This document shows, piece after piece, positions 8,094 through 14,936 of a stretch of 17,946 nt of DNA (the first letter of the stretch is position 1; each line of letters opens with the position of its first letter). The stretch is from contig JAATVK010000068.1 of assembly GCA_014523485.1 (NCBI GenBank), forward strand, positions 1 through 17,946. Reading direction: 5' to 3'. A model generated the notes under the pieces. That model was given only the letters and a program-made list of their open reading frames with translations, made no database searches and was not told the origin of the DNA. The DNA is from Nitrososphaerales archaeon TH5894. GTDB lineage: Archaea > Thermoproteota > Nitrososphaeria > Nitrososphaerales > Nitrososphaeraceae. Position numbers and translations under genes: made by a program.

Positions 8094-8357
8094 CTACTTA
8101 GCAGTCTCGATTGAAGTTCCTTGTGGTTTTATGGTAGAAGTTACATTCCCCGCGCTAGTTGTTTGAGAACTATCTTTAGAAATTGAAGTTTCATTTTGTG
8201 CCCCTATTGATGTTCCTTGTGGTTTTATGGTAGAAGTTACATTACCCTCTGTAGTAGGTGTCTGGGCTTGTTTAACTTGGGCAGTTATAGGGATTATTGT
8301 AATAATAGAAATATTGATGATGAATATGAGAAACATCTTAGTGTATTTTTTGTTCAT
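8094..8357 (-). CDS. Short secreted Ser/Thr-rich protein with internal repeat
   Basis: An 87-residue protein. Residues 1-26 are a clear signal peptide (MNKKYTKMFL basic start, then a long Ile/Phe core, ending near ITAQ). The mature part is rich in T, S, Q, N and G and contains GNVTSTIKPQGTSI twice (about 38-51 and 69-82), with N-glycosylation sequons NVT and NET. It is probably a small exported, possibly glycosylated, low-complexity protein; function unknown. ATG 8357 is supported by CTATATAATATT on the minus strand (about 8378-8389), centred about 27 nt upstream. It converges with the nitroreductase gene. Confidence 0.65.
   Translation of the reverse strand: MNKKYTKMFLIFIINISIITIIPITAQVKQAQTPTTEGNVTSTIKPQGTSIGAQNETSISKDSSQTTSAGNVTSTIKPQGTSIETAK
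8110..8246 (-). repeat. Duplicated coding segment (96-nt period)
   Basis: Bases 8110-8150 and 8206-8246 match at 39 of 41 positions. Each encodes the NVTSTIKPQGTSI peptide of the secreted protein, so the 32-residue unit has been duplicated recently. Confidence 0.85.
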
Positions 8358-8550
8358 ATTGTTAATTAGACATAAAATATTATATAGGTTAGTAGCATAA
8401 TGAGAATAAATAACTAGTGTAATTAAATTATTACTAATATTATAAATACAGCTGCTAAATAAAACATTTTATTTACAAATAGTGAAATAATATAAAAGCA
8501 TTTGTTAGAAATGGGAAAACAAAATTAACAAAAAAAATTAAGAAAATCGA

Positions 8551-8760
8551 CTAACGATATTGTTGTTGTTCATCAGTTTCTGTTGATTCTTCACTTTTGA
8601 GCTTGTTATAGGTGTTCAAAGCCTCATCTAGTAAATCCCTAAGTTTATTGTAAGAAGATGTTTCCACCTTGATAGATGAACCTTTTCCAGTTGTTACTTC
8701 TATCTTGAAATTTTCTTCATATTCTTCTAATGTGTTATCTTTGTTGTTAATTGATGACAT
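8551..8760 (-). CDS. Small acidic hypothetical protein, 69 residues
   Basis: A hydrophilic protein with an acidic N-terminus (NTLEEYEENFKIEVTTGKGSSIKVETS), then a probable amphipathic helix (SYNKLRDLLDEALNTYNKLKSEES) and a Glu/Gln-rich tail. No cysteines, signal peptide or TM segment. The beta-hairpin plus helix pattern may form a small folded unit, possibly a partner-binding protein, but I do not recognise a family. ATG 8760 has a TATA-like TTAATAAATACA on the minus strand at about 8776-8787. It lies between the 8-TM gene and the secreted-protein gene on the same strand, but spacing of about 190-210 bases on each side argues for separate transcripts. Confidence 0.6.
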   Translation of the reverse strand: MSSINNKDNTLEEYEENFKIEVTTGKGSSIKVETSSYNKLRDLLDEALNTYNKLKSEESTETDEQQQYR

Positions 8761-8972
8761 TTTCTATTGGTAGTATGTATTTATTAAAATATTAAAAAGA
8801 TTCCGGAATAATTGTTATACTTTATTGCAAGTTATACATTAATTGATATTTATTATTTCTTCTTTTCTATCTGTTACTTGTATTATTTTATCATACGAAA
8901 TCTTAAAGTTATTTTCTATAACGATTCTTATTTTTCCAAATCTATTTAAAATTTCCACGTGACATTAATAAT

Positions 8973-9782
8973 CTATTGTTTAGTAATACGTATTATCTTG
9001 TTATTATTGGATATATGGAATTTATTATACCAAAATAACGCACCTGACATTATTATAAAGTCTGCAAAATAAAATATCTCCCAAACCCAGAGGTTTTCTG
9101 AATTACCGTTGATAAAATCAATTACATATCCGTCGTCTGCTATGGCATTTATCAACAGAGATAGAGAAGAAAGGAACCAAGGAATTGATTGTTGATAGTC
9201 ATTTCTTAAGCTTATCAAAATTATAGCAGAAGGAGCAATTAATATCAAATCCAGAATTGGATAAATTAGGCTTACTACTATAGAAATAAAATTGTTCTCT
9301 ATTCCCAATTCAGAGGAGAGTAAATTTGTTATAATGTAAATTACAAATAATATAGTAATTATTGATATAATAATGACATGTGCAAGATTTATTTTTCTTT
9401 GTATATGTTTCATAACAAAAAATAAATGCAAAGAGAGAAATCCATATCCAATAAAATACAAGACATCTATGATTGAGATATCAATTAGTTCCTCTACTCC
9501 TATAATAAAATAATAGTAAACGAGTATGTCCGCAAGAAACCAAAATATAATACCTATAGTAAGAGACAAATATGATTTTCCATGGACCCCCGAAAGTCCA
9601 TATCTTATTATGGCTATAATACCTAAAGTCGAAGCCGTACCTCCAGCAATATTCAAAACTAAAAGAACGAAGGAATGCTTATACTTAACATCTAATAATA
9701 ATGCTATCATACTGATAGTCATTATAGCTATAAATATCAATAAAATAAGATAACGTAATGGTGATTTATCTTCAATCTGCAT
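8973..9782 (-). CDS. Eight-TM integral membrane protein, sensor-like
   Basis: A 269-residue protein with about eight hydrophobic segments, near 11-30, 37-60, 70-91, 103-123, 133-153, 165-191, 199-216 and 230-251, joined by short loops, with a basic C-terminal tail (NNNKIIRITKQ). Conserved-looking polar points inside the membrane are W81..AD85, D106, YPILD (174-178), ADDGY (215-219) and YFAD (238-241). The layout (FWFLADI, DVLYFIGYGF, YPILDL, PWFL) recalls the multi-TM input modules found in front of histidine kinases in archaea, but there is no output domain here, so it may be a stand-alone sensor or transporter-like protein. ATG 9782 follows an in-frame TAA one codon upstream, so the N-terminus is fixed. 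Function unassigned. Confidence 0.75.
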   Translation of the reverse strand: MQIEDKSPLRYLILLIFIAIMTISMIALLLDVKYKHSFVLLVLNIAGGTASTLGIIAIIRYGLSGVHGKSYLSLTIGIIFWFLADILVYYYFIIGVEELIDISIIDVLYFIGYGFLSLHLFFVMKHIQRKINLAHVIIISIITILFVIYIITNLLSSELGIENNFISIVVSLIYPILDLILIAPSAIILISLRNDYQQSIPWFLSSLSLLINAIADDGYVIDFINGNSENLWVWEIFYFADFIIMSGALFWYNKFHISNNNKIIRITKQ

Positions 9783-10139
9783 TTAGATGACAAATAAATC
9801 CCATGTTACTATTCTATTAATGAGTTTTTATTTTATATATTTTATTTTAAAATAAATTATAATATTATAATAAATACAAATATCTAGGAATATAACCTGG
9901 ATATAATGCATAGACCAGACTGTTACACATAGTGGGAATTAAAATCACTTCCAACTGATCAAGATAATTTTTGACAAGAATAAGAATAATTACATGTATC
10001 TTTATTAGCAAAACCATTTACACTAAACTTCTTTTTTCTTGGTAGGAATAAATAATGGTATTAATTATCAAACCGAGAGTGAATCAGGTTTAATGTTTAA
10101 AAACCCCATATGGTTATATAACAAAATAAGAAAAATAAC
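9783..10139. other. Divergent spacer between the 8-TM and ArsA-like genes
   Basis: About 357 bases. It contains a nearly pure A/T stretch (about 9822-9882) and the ArsA promoter at its right end. No gene was seen on either strand. Confidence 0.45.
10114..10121 (+). promoter_or_regulatory. TATA box of the ArsA-like gene
   Basis: TTATATAA is centred about 23 nt upstream of the TTG start at 10140. Together with the stop codon in frame at 10119-10121 it fixes an essentially leaderless TTG start. Confidence 0.5.
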
Positions 10140-11279
10140 TTGAGAGTAATTGTTTATACAGGCAAAGGAGGTACAGGAAAGACTGTTACATCCTGTGCAA
10201 CTGCAATTGGCTTGGCTGAAAGAGGTTATAGAACATTATTGATATCTGCAGATCCTGCCCATACAATTAGTGATGCCTTAGATATTGATATCGGGCATAA
10301 TACAAAAACAATCACTTCGAATCTAGATGCAATAGAGATTGACCCATTGTTTGAAATTAGTAAAGATTATGTGGACATTATTTCCTCTATAAGCTCTTCT
10401 TTTATTGGTAAAGGAGTAGAATCAAGTATTGCATATGAAATAGCGATGTTGCCAGGAATGACGCAACTTTTTTCTTTGATTAAAATCGATGAAGTTATCA
10501 GAAAAAACAATTATGAAAAAATTGTTCTCGATATGCCTGCTTCAGGAGAGGCATTAAAATTTCTTTATTTTCCTAAATTAATGGGTTCTATGGGTAGACG
10601 TATGACAGGTTTTACTAATTTGTTTAGTGGATTTGCAAAAATGTTTCAACCAATGTCCGGCTATTCTGCTTATTTGGATGGGTTTATAACTCAAACTGAT
10701 ATACTAAGGCGTCTTGATAACTTATTCAATATTTTAACCAATCAAACCATTACAAGCTTACGCCTTGTGACTAATTTAAATAACTTTAGTGTGAAAAATG
10801 CCAAAAGAGCCCTTATGTCAGCTAACTTATTTGGAATTAACGTTGATCTTGTCATAATAAATAAGGTTGATATCAAGGATGAAGATAAAAAAATATTTTT
10901 AGAGAAAATTAAGTTGAACTTTTTTCCGTTACCTTGTCGACAAGCAATAAGGATGAAGGAAGAACTGCAAGGTATTGAAATGCTGAGACAGCATAATTAC
11001 CATATTTTTGGAAGAGAGGATCCTTCTACTATTTTCTTTAATGAGAAAGTTTATTCTATTGAAGAAAATAACGATACTATTACCCTCACATTCAAAATTC
11101 CTTTTGCTAAAAATTCTCAGTTGGATATTCAAAAAAAAAGTGACGAGTTATTAATAACTTTAGAACATGATAGAGGCATTCTTGCCAATACTGTAACCTT
11201 ACCCTTTGCTGCTGTAACAATGAATATTGATTCTAGTAAAATTGTTAATGACCAATTAGTGGTCATACTAAAAAGATAA
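10140..11279 (+). CDS. ArsA/Get3-family ATPase with C-terminal HSP20-like domain
   Basis: A 379-residue cytoplasmic P-loop ATPase. Motifs: deviant Walker A GKGGTGKT (8-15), A-loop ISADPAHTISDAL (35-47), switch II-like VLDMPASGEALKF (129-141), and NKVD (241-244). Residues about 311-379 (TITLTFKIPFAK... to the end) resemble the alpha-crystallin/HSP20-like domain found at the C-terminus of many ArsA homologues (ArsA_HSP20). In relatives, ATP binding drives arsenite/antimonite export or tail-anchored protein delivery. Here no ArsB-type transporter is nearby, and there is no CxxC zinc pair as in Get3, so the client is unknown. The start is TTG 10140: an in-frame stop at 10119-10121 leaves no upstream ATG, and MRVIVYTGKGG is exactly where the family begins. 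Confidence 0.92.
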   Translation: MRVIVYTGKGGTGKTVTSCATAIGLAERGYRTLLISADPAHTISDALDIDIGHNTKTITSNLDAIEIDPLFEISKDYVDIISSISSSFIGKGVESSIAYEIAMLPGMTQLFSLIKIDEVIRKNNYEKIVLDMPASGEALKFLYFPKLMGSMGRRMTGFTNLFSGFAKMFQPMSGYSAYLDGFITQTDILRRLDNLFNILTNQTITSLRLVTNLNNFSVKNAKRALMSANLFGINVDLVIINKVDIKDEDKKIFLEKIKLNFFPLPCRQAIRMKEELQGIEMLRQHNYHIFGREDPSTIFFNEKVYSIEENNDTITLTFKIPFAKNSQLDIQKKSDELLITLEHDRGILANTVTLPFAAVTMNIDSSKIVNDQLVVILKR

Positions 11280-11618
11280 ATATTACGATAATCTTCCTAG
11301 TAGATTTTTTACTATACCTAAATATCTAAACTTTGTTTATATAATAGGTAAATTTATTTTTTATTAAATTTTTAAATATAATTTAAAATCTGGGAATAAA
11401 AAATAAGAAATTAAATACTTAAATATAAATAGCAAAAAGTTTTAATTATCAAAATCTACATTTTAGTATTTGTACTAAATACATTAGTTTATTAAATAAT
11501 AATATCATTAGAATTTACAGAAAAAATTCTGTATATTTGACATAACTACTCCTACACAAATAATTATCCAACATAAAATCAAAATATATTTATTATTTTA
11601 CTATCAAATAATTGGTGT
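11280..11618. other. AT-rich spacer, SIMPL gene promoter region
   Basis: About 339 bases between two same-strand genes. It includes T-rich runs soon after the ArsA stop (around 11338-11372) that could end transcription, and a TTATTATTTT stretch about 11590-11599 that could be the TATA region for the next gene. No ORF or hairpin of note. Confidence 0.4.
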
Positions 11619-12404
11619 ATGACATTAATATTTAATCAAAAAATGGATCTTGGAAGGATGATTATAGTCTTAATTTCTTTTTTGGCTATTTTAATCGTTG
11701 TAAGCACAATTCATCATAGTACAATCCTAGTTAGTGCACAATTCGATTCCACTTATGCATTAAATAACACTTTATTTGTTAGCGGATCAGCTACCGCCAA
11801 TACAAAAGCTGATGAAGTCATTGTATCATTAGGTGTAGAAACAACCGATAAAACAGCTGAAAAAGCATTACTCTCAAATTCTAATTTGATGAATAAAGTT
11901 ATAGGTGCATTAAAGGAATCTGGCGTTCAGCAAAATGAAACTAGTACCTCAGCATTTTCTATAAATCCTAATTACAATTATTCAAAGTATGGCGATAAAG
12001 GAAATTTAACAGGTTTCACTGTATCAAATTCTATTCAAATTGAGAGTTCAAATATTAATAATGCTTCACAATGGATAGATACAGCCGTTCAAGCGGGTGC
12101 CAACACAGTTAATGATGTTTATTTTAGCGTATCGGAAGAAAAGTTACAAAATATAAAAAATATGTTGCTAAAAGAAGCAGTAACAAATGCTAAAAAGAAA
12201 GCTGATATTGTTGCTGCTGCATCTGGTTTAAAAGTAGCCGGAATAAAATCGATAACGGTTGGGGAAATAGGTCTACCTCCACCAGTACCTGGACCATTAT
12301 ATGCCAAATCTGTTAGTTCCGATGAGGCATCTTCAACACCTATTCTAGCAGGTCAACAAGAAATTTCTACAACAGTAAGTATAGTTTACATTCTGGGTAG
12401 ATAA
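11619..12404 (+). CDS. SIMPL-domain (DUF541) exported protein
   Basis: A 261-residue protein. After MTLIFNQKMDLGRM, a hydrophobic signal/anchor segment covers about 14-38, ending in VSAQ. The SIMPL domain (DUF541) occupies about 50-260: LFVSGSATANTKADEVIVSLGVETTDKTAEKA at the start, a central NPNYNYSKYGD...GFTVSNSIQIE block, and a KKKADIVAAASGLKVAGIKSITVGE helix-strand near 193-216, all typical. Family members are exported, often oligomeric envelope proteins of uncertain function, linked in bacteria to oxidative stress or signalling-complex interaction. ATG 11619 could be replaced by M9 or M14 without changing the signal segment. The gene is followed by a T-rich region that probably ends its transcript. 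Confidence 0.92.
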   Translation: MTLIFNQKMDLGRMIIVLISFLAILIVVSTIHHSTILVSAQFDSTYALNNTLFVSGSATANTKADEVIVSLGVETTDKTAEKALLSNSNLMNKVIGALKESGVQQNETSTSAFSINPNYNYSKYGDKGNLTGFTVSNSIQIESSNINNASQWIDTAVQAGANTVNDVYFSVSEEKLQNIKNMLLKEAVTNAKKKADIVAAASGLKVAGIKSITVGEIGLPPPVPGPLYAKSVSSDEASSTPILAGQQEISTTVSIVYILGR

Positions 12405-12411
12405 TCATCCC

Positions 12412-12448
12412 CCCAATTTTTAAGGATATTTTTTTGTTTATATTTTTG
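12412..12448 (+). terminator. T-rich terminator after the SIMPL gene
   Basis: Eight bases past the stop the plus strand carries T-runs at about 12417-12421, 12428-12435 and 12443-12447. Archaeal RNA polymerase terminates at such oligo-T stretches; no stem is needed. Confidence 0.4.
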
Positions 12449-12638
12449 TTACCATATTGAATTATTTTTTCTTGTAATATTAATTATATAATAATAATCA
12501 CTCTTCTTACAAATTGGTTAAAGAATATGTTTTTTATTGTTTTAGTTATATTTAAATTTTAGATTTTTGTAATATTTTACAATATTTCGTACTATCATAA
12601 ATGACACTTACAAGTTTGAAAATATTTTGCTATTATCG

Positions 12639-12662
12639 AAAAAAAAGGGAATTATAAAAAAA
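12639..12662 (-). terminator. T-run terminator after the copper-binding protein gene
   Basis: On the minus strand, a run of 7 T (12656-12662) and one of 8 T (12639-12646) follow the gene's stop by about 60-80 nt, separated by a short spacer. This is an archaeal-type oligo-T terminator. Confidence 0.45.
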
Positions 12663-12720
12663 GGCTTGAATTATCTTCTACTTGATGTACAATACATTAT
12701 GTGATTAATAATAAGTTATT

Positions 12721-13074
12721 TTATCGCATCATATTACGACATTCTTGTGCGCACATTCTGCACATTTCGGCACATTGTTTACATATCTCCATTTTTCCAC
12801 CCATTTTTTCACATTCCATTGCACATGCTTCACACATATCTGCACACATATTGCACATTTGTTTAACATACTCGCTTCCTCTGGCCATCATCATAGAGGC
12901 CATTCTGCACATATCTGCACAATCACGACACATCATCATACATCTTCCCATCATTCCTGCCATCTCGGTGTTGGACATACATTCTGTACAACAAGCTTCA
13001 CAACATTCTGCACAATTGTTACATGCATCTATACAAGTTTGGTATTTTTGATCTTTTAAAATTGAAGTATTCAT
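12721..13074 (-). CDS. Four-helix-bundle copper-binding protein (DUF326/Csp-like)
   Basis: A 117-residue protein with 22 cysteines (14, 18, 21, 24, 25, 28, 29, 32, 45, 49, 52, 56, 74, 77, 81, 84, 88, 98, 101, 105, 108, 112) and 23 methionines. The Cys recur every 3-4 residues in four blocks (about 14-32, 45-56, 74-88, 98-112), which places them on one face of four helices, as in DUF326/Csp copper-storage proteins that fill the bundle core with Cu(I). No signal peptide, so a cytosolic copper store or buffer is the likely role. The frame extends 23 codons upstream, but ATG 13074 is chosen because TATA box 13095-13104 is centred about 25 nt before it and the extension would include the promoter. 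Two GCATAT palindromes upstream may be operators. Confidence 0.9.
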   Translation of the reverse strand: MNTSILKDQKYQTCIDACNNCAECCEACCTECMSNTEMAGMMGRCMMMCRDCADMCRMASMMMARGSEYVKQMCNMCADMCEACAMECEKMGGKMEICKQCAEMCRMCAQECRNMMR

Positions 13075-13094
13075 AAACTTATTAATTCTAGATA

Positions 13095-13104
13095 CTATAA
13101 AAGG
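13095..13104 (-). promoter_or_regulatory. TATA box of the copper-binding protein gene
   Basis: Minus-strand CCTTTTATAG is centred about 25 nt before ATG 13074, giving a leaderless message. This argues against the longer upstream start at 13143. Confidence 0.55.
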
Positions 13105-13124
13105 ATTGTTATAAATATTGTAAT

Positions 13125-13147
13125 ATATATGCAAAAATGGCATATAT
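13125..13147. promoter_or_regulatory. Palindrome 1, candidate operator
   Basis: ATATATGC (13125-13132) and GCATATAT (13140-13147) are exact inverted copies with a 7-nt spacer. The site lies 20 nt upstream of the copper-protein TATA box, a position typical for an archaeal activator or repressor site. No experimental basis. Confidence 0.4.
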
Positions 13148-13188
13148 CTTGTATAAATTACTTATTTGTTAAAAATATATGTAAATAT

Positions 13189-13206
13189 TGCATATTTCAA
13201 TATGCA
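13189..13206. promoter_or_regulatory. Palindrome 2, candidate operator
   Basis: TGCATAT (13189-13195), TTCA, ATATGCA (13200-13206): perfect 7-bp arms. It shares the GCATAT half-site with palindrome 1; single half-sites also occur at 13213-13218 and 13296-13301, all between the two divergent genes. Confidence 0.4.
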
Positions 13207-13369
13207 GGATTCGCATATAATAAAACTTGCTTTCCGTGTAGTGAAATTTTATAGAACTAAATGTATGAAAAATTGTATTTCAAATGTTCTACTTTGCATA
13301 TACTTTTAAAAATTTACCTATTTCCCAAGGATAATAAAGGAAATATTGATATTATAATTGATAACAAAA

Positions 13370-14023
13370 ATGTCATATGGAGTATTTAGAGAAATAGAAC
13401 GATTGATAGAATATATTCCAATTGAGATAGACACTTATGGAATAGGAAAACTAAGCTCTAATACATTTATCGATTCTCGATACAACTTTAAAGATATAGA
13501 TAGAATTGCAACAAGGTTAGGGATTCTAGAAGTAGGAAGAAATACTGTTAGCTTAAGAGATATCATAAAACTTCTCAATAAATTTCTCAAAGATGCAGAT
13601 ATTGAAGAACTAGTAGAGAGTCCTAGACGCTATAGAGAAATACAAAATAGTAGCTCTGGTCTTCCATTGAAAAATTTATTATTTGATTTTTGTTTATCAG
13701 CATTAGTAGGTGATACTTTCGATGCTAAATTATTCCTTACACATACATTATATCTTACTGGGCTTCGTAGACAATTAGTAATTCTGCTATCTTCTGTAAT
13801 AACAGATTTAGTACTTGTGAATAATGATAGTGACGTTAGGGAAATGCTGACGCTTCTTGCATTACTTTCAGAACCAAATAATATTGATATTTATTTTGAT
13901 TTAAATAAAGAGGGATTTAATAGGAGATATAATACATATTTAAAAGAAATTGGTAAACTCTCAAAATATAATAATAATTGTAATACACCTCTAGCTAAAA
14001 TTAGTCAAGCAAAAAAGATATAA
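13370..14023 (+). CDS. Hypothetical helical protein, 217 residues
   Basis: A soluble, mainly helical protein that I do not recognise. It starts MSYGVFREIERLIEYIPIEIDTYGIG. A FKDIDRIATRLGILEVGRNTVSLRDIIKLLNKFL segment at about 40-73 has helix-turn-helix character, but the identification is weak. A more hydrophobic centre (KNLLFDFCLSALVGDTFDAKLFLTHTLYLTGLRRQLVILLSSVITDLVLV, about 100-150) looks buried rather than membrane-spanning. The frame is open to a TTG at 13358; ATG 13370 is preferred. It is divergent from the copper-binding protein and shares its upstream region with the GCATAT palindromes, so it could be the local regulator, but that is speculation. The gene ends in an unusual cluster of stop codons (14021-14041). 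Confidence 0.7.
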   Translation: MSYGVFREIERLIEYIPIEIDTYGIGKLSSNTFIDSRYNFKDIDRIATRLGILEVGRNTVSLRDIIKLLNKFLKDADIEELVESPRRYREIQNSSSGLPLKNLLFDFCLSALVGDTFDAKLFLTHTLYLTGLRRQLVILLSSVITDLVLVNNDSDVREMLTLLALLSEPNNIDIYFDLNKEGFNRRYNTYLKEIGKLSKYNNNCNTPLAKISQAKKI

Positions 14024-14065
14024 CAATAATAATGATAATAGATCATTCTAAGATTCTCTTATATT

Positions 14066-14299
14066 TTGTCAAGCCTACTAAAAATCTCAATAGATTATTT
14101 TATTAAAAGATATTTAGAGAGGATTAGCCTAGCGGTATTTAAAGTAGCAAAACAGGAAACTCCAATCGTTTTGTATTCCCAACTTGATTTTATACAAAAC
14201 ATTCCAGAAACAATAGAGAGTAATAACCTATCTATAACATCTTCAAATAATGAAACAGTTAATGCACTTTGTCTTTCACATGCTAAAACATTAAAATGA
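14066..14299 (+). CDS. Doubtful small ORF, 77 residues
   Basis: An open frame that would start at TTG 14066, with no ATG in frame and no clear TATA box. The sequence (FIKRYLERISLAVFKVAKQETPIVLYSQLDF, then a Ser/Asn-rich tail) has a plausible amino-acid mix for a short protein, and it lies in the same frame as the preceding gene, separated by six stop codons. It could be a small separate gene, a decayed C-terminal extension of the upstream gene, or non-coding. I do not recognise any family. Confidence 0.3.
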   Translation: MSSLLKISIDYFIKRYLERISLAVFKVAKQETPIVLYSQLDFIQNIPETIESNNLSITSSNNETVNALCLSHAKTLK

Positions 14300-14577
14300 G
14301 TTTTAGATCAGAATAATCATAATAACATTTAGAAAACTTAAGAAGATAATTTTATCTAAAATTCAGCAATTAAAAAGGAAAAGAAAAAGACGATTTATCG
14401 CATACAAACTATTAGATTGAAATTGAAAATTTACACTATTGTTTGAATGCAATAGTTCAAGATATAAATAGAAAATTAACTATGATAAAGAAACCTAATC
14501 CCTCTTTCCTATTATAATAGATTATTTGTTTATTATATTGATATAGACCTATTTGGCATCATACTATACATTTTTTG

Positions 14578-14599
14578 TAAGGTAAGATTCTCTACCTTA
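14578..14599. repeat. Small hairpin TAAGGTA/TACCTTA
   Basis: TAAGGTA (14578-14584) pairs perfectly with TACCTTA (14593-14599) around an 8-nt loop. Its left arm, TAAGGTAAGAT, nearly repeats TAAGGTAACAT of the right-hand inverted element (14962-14972), so it may be a partial third copy. Confidence 0.5.
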
Positions 14600-14667
14600 T
14601 CATAATAATTTTGCTTTATAATATTCATTTATTTACAACAACAGGTATAAATCTCATATTCTAGTAA

Positions 14668-14736
14668 TTTTTTGCATCTTTACAATCAATTATATACCTT
14701 ATGTTACCATATAATAGTATGCAAGAATATTGTCAT
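14668..14736 (+). repeat. Inverted element, left copy, with TATA-like box
   Basis: Aligns without gaps to the reverse complement of 14937-15005 at about 51 of 69 positions. Shared blocks are TTTTTTGCAT (14668-14677), the core CTTATGTTACC (14698-14708), TATAATA (14710-14716), and a partly conserved tail (14722-14736). The TATA-like box points rightward and would start transcription near 14737. Confidence 0.65.
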
Positions 14737-14774
14737 CAATAAGAAAAAAACAACCAAAATGAATCCAACACCTT

Positions 14775-14843
14775 ACTTAAGTTAGTAGGTAGATAATTCT
14801 CCCTTCTCTCGAACCCATCATCTGGAAGCCTACTAACTTAAGT
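14775..14843. repeat. Perfect 15-bp stem with 39-nt loop
   Basis: ACTTAAGTTAGTAGG (14775-14789) is the exact reverse complement of 14829-14843, and a T-G pair could extend the stem in RNA. The loop is richer in C on the plus strand. A T-run follows on each strand (14852-14857 on plus; 14742-14748 on minus), so it could act as a two-way terminator or be the folded core of a small RNA. Confidence 0.75.
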
Positions 14844-14936
14844 TGTATTAATTTTTTAATAAAAATAATACTCTACTTTCAAAGAACTGTAGTCAAATCA
14901 AAATGGATATTTAAATATCTCAACATATGTCAAAGA

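Larger units (their letters stand above)
12405..12720. other. Convergent spacer with two T-run terminators
   Basis: About 316 bases between the SIMPL gene (plus) and the copper-binding protein gene (minus), which converge. It contains a plus-strand T-rich region near the left end and a minus-strand one near the right end. No gene seen. Confidence 0.5.

Noticed and set aside
9526..9753. Plus-strand open frame opposite the eight-TM protein
   Set aside because: Antisense shadow; no promoter or family resemblance.
10929..11132. Minus-strand open frame inside the ArsA-like gene
   Set aside because: Antisense to a clearly conserved ATPase.
12119..12307. Minus-strand open frame inside the SIMPL gene
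   Set aside because: Antisense to a clearly conserved domain.
12701..13059. Plus-strand open frames rich in His/Ser/Thr opposite the copper-binding protein
   Set aside because: They are antisense images of the repeated Cys and Met codons of the real minus-strand gene; they have no promoter or family motif.
13075..13143. Longer N-terminus of the copper-binding protein from ATG 13143
   Set aside because: The extra 23 codons run through the TATA box and part of palindrome 1, and show no resemblance to the family.
14800..14830. tRNA-like GGGTTCGAG on the minus strand in the loop of the 15-bp stem
   Set aside because: It resembles a T-loop, but the flanking bases do not form a five-pair T stem and no D or anticodon arm can be folded.
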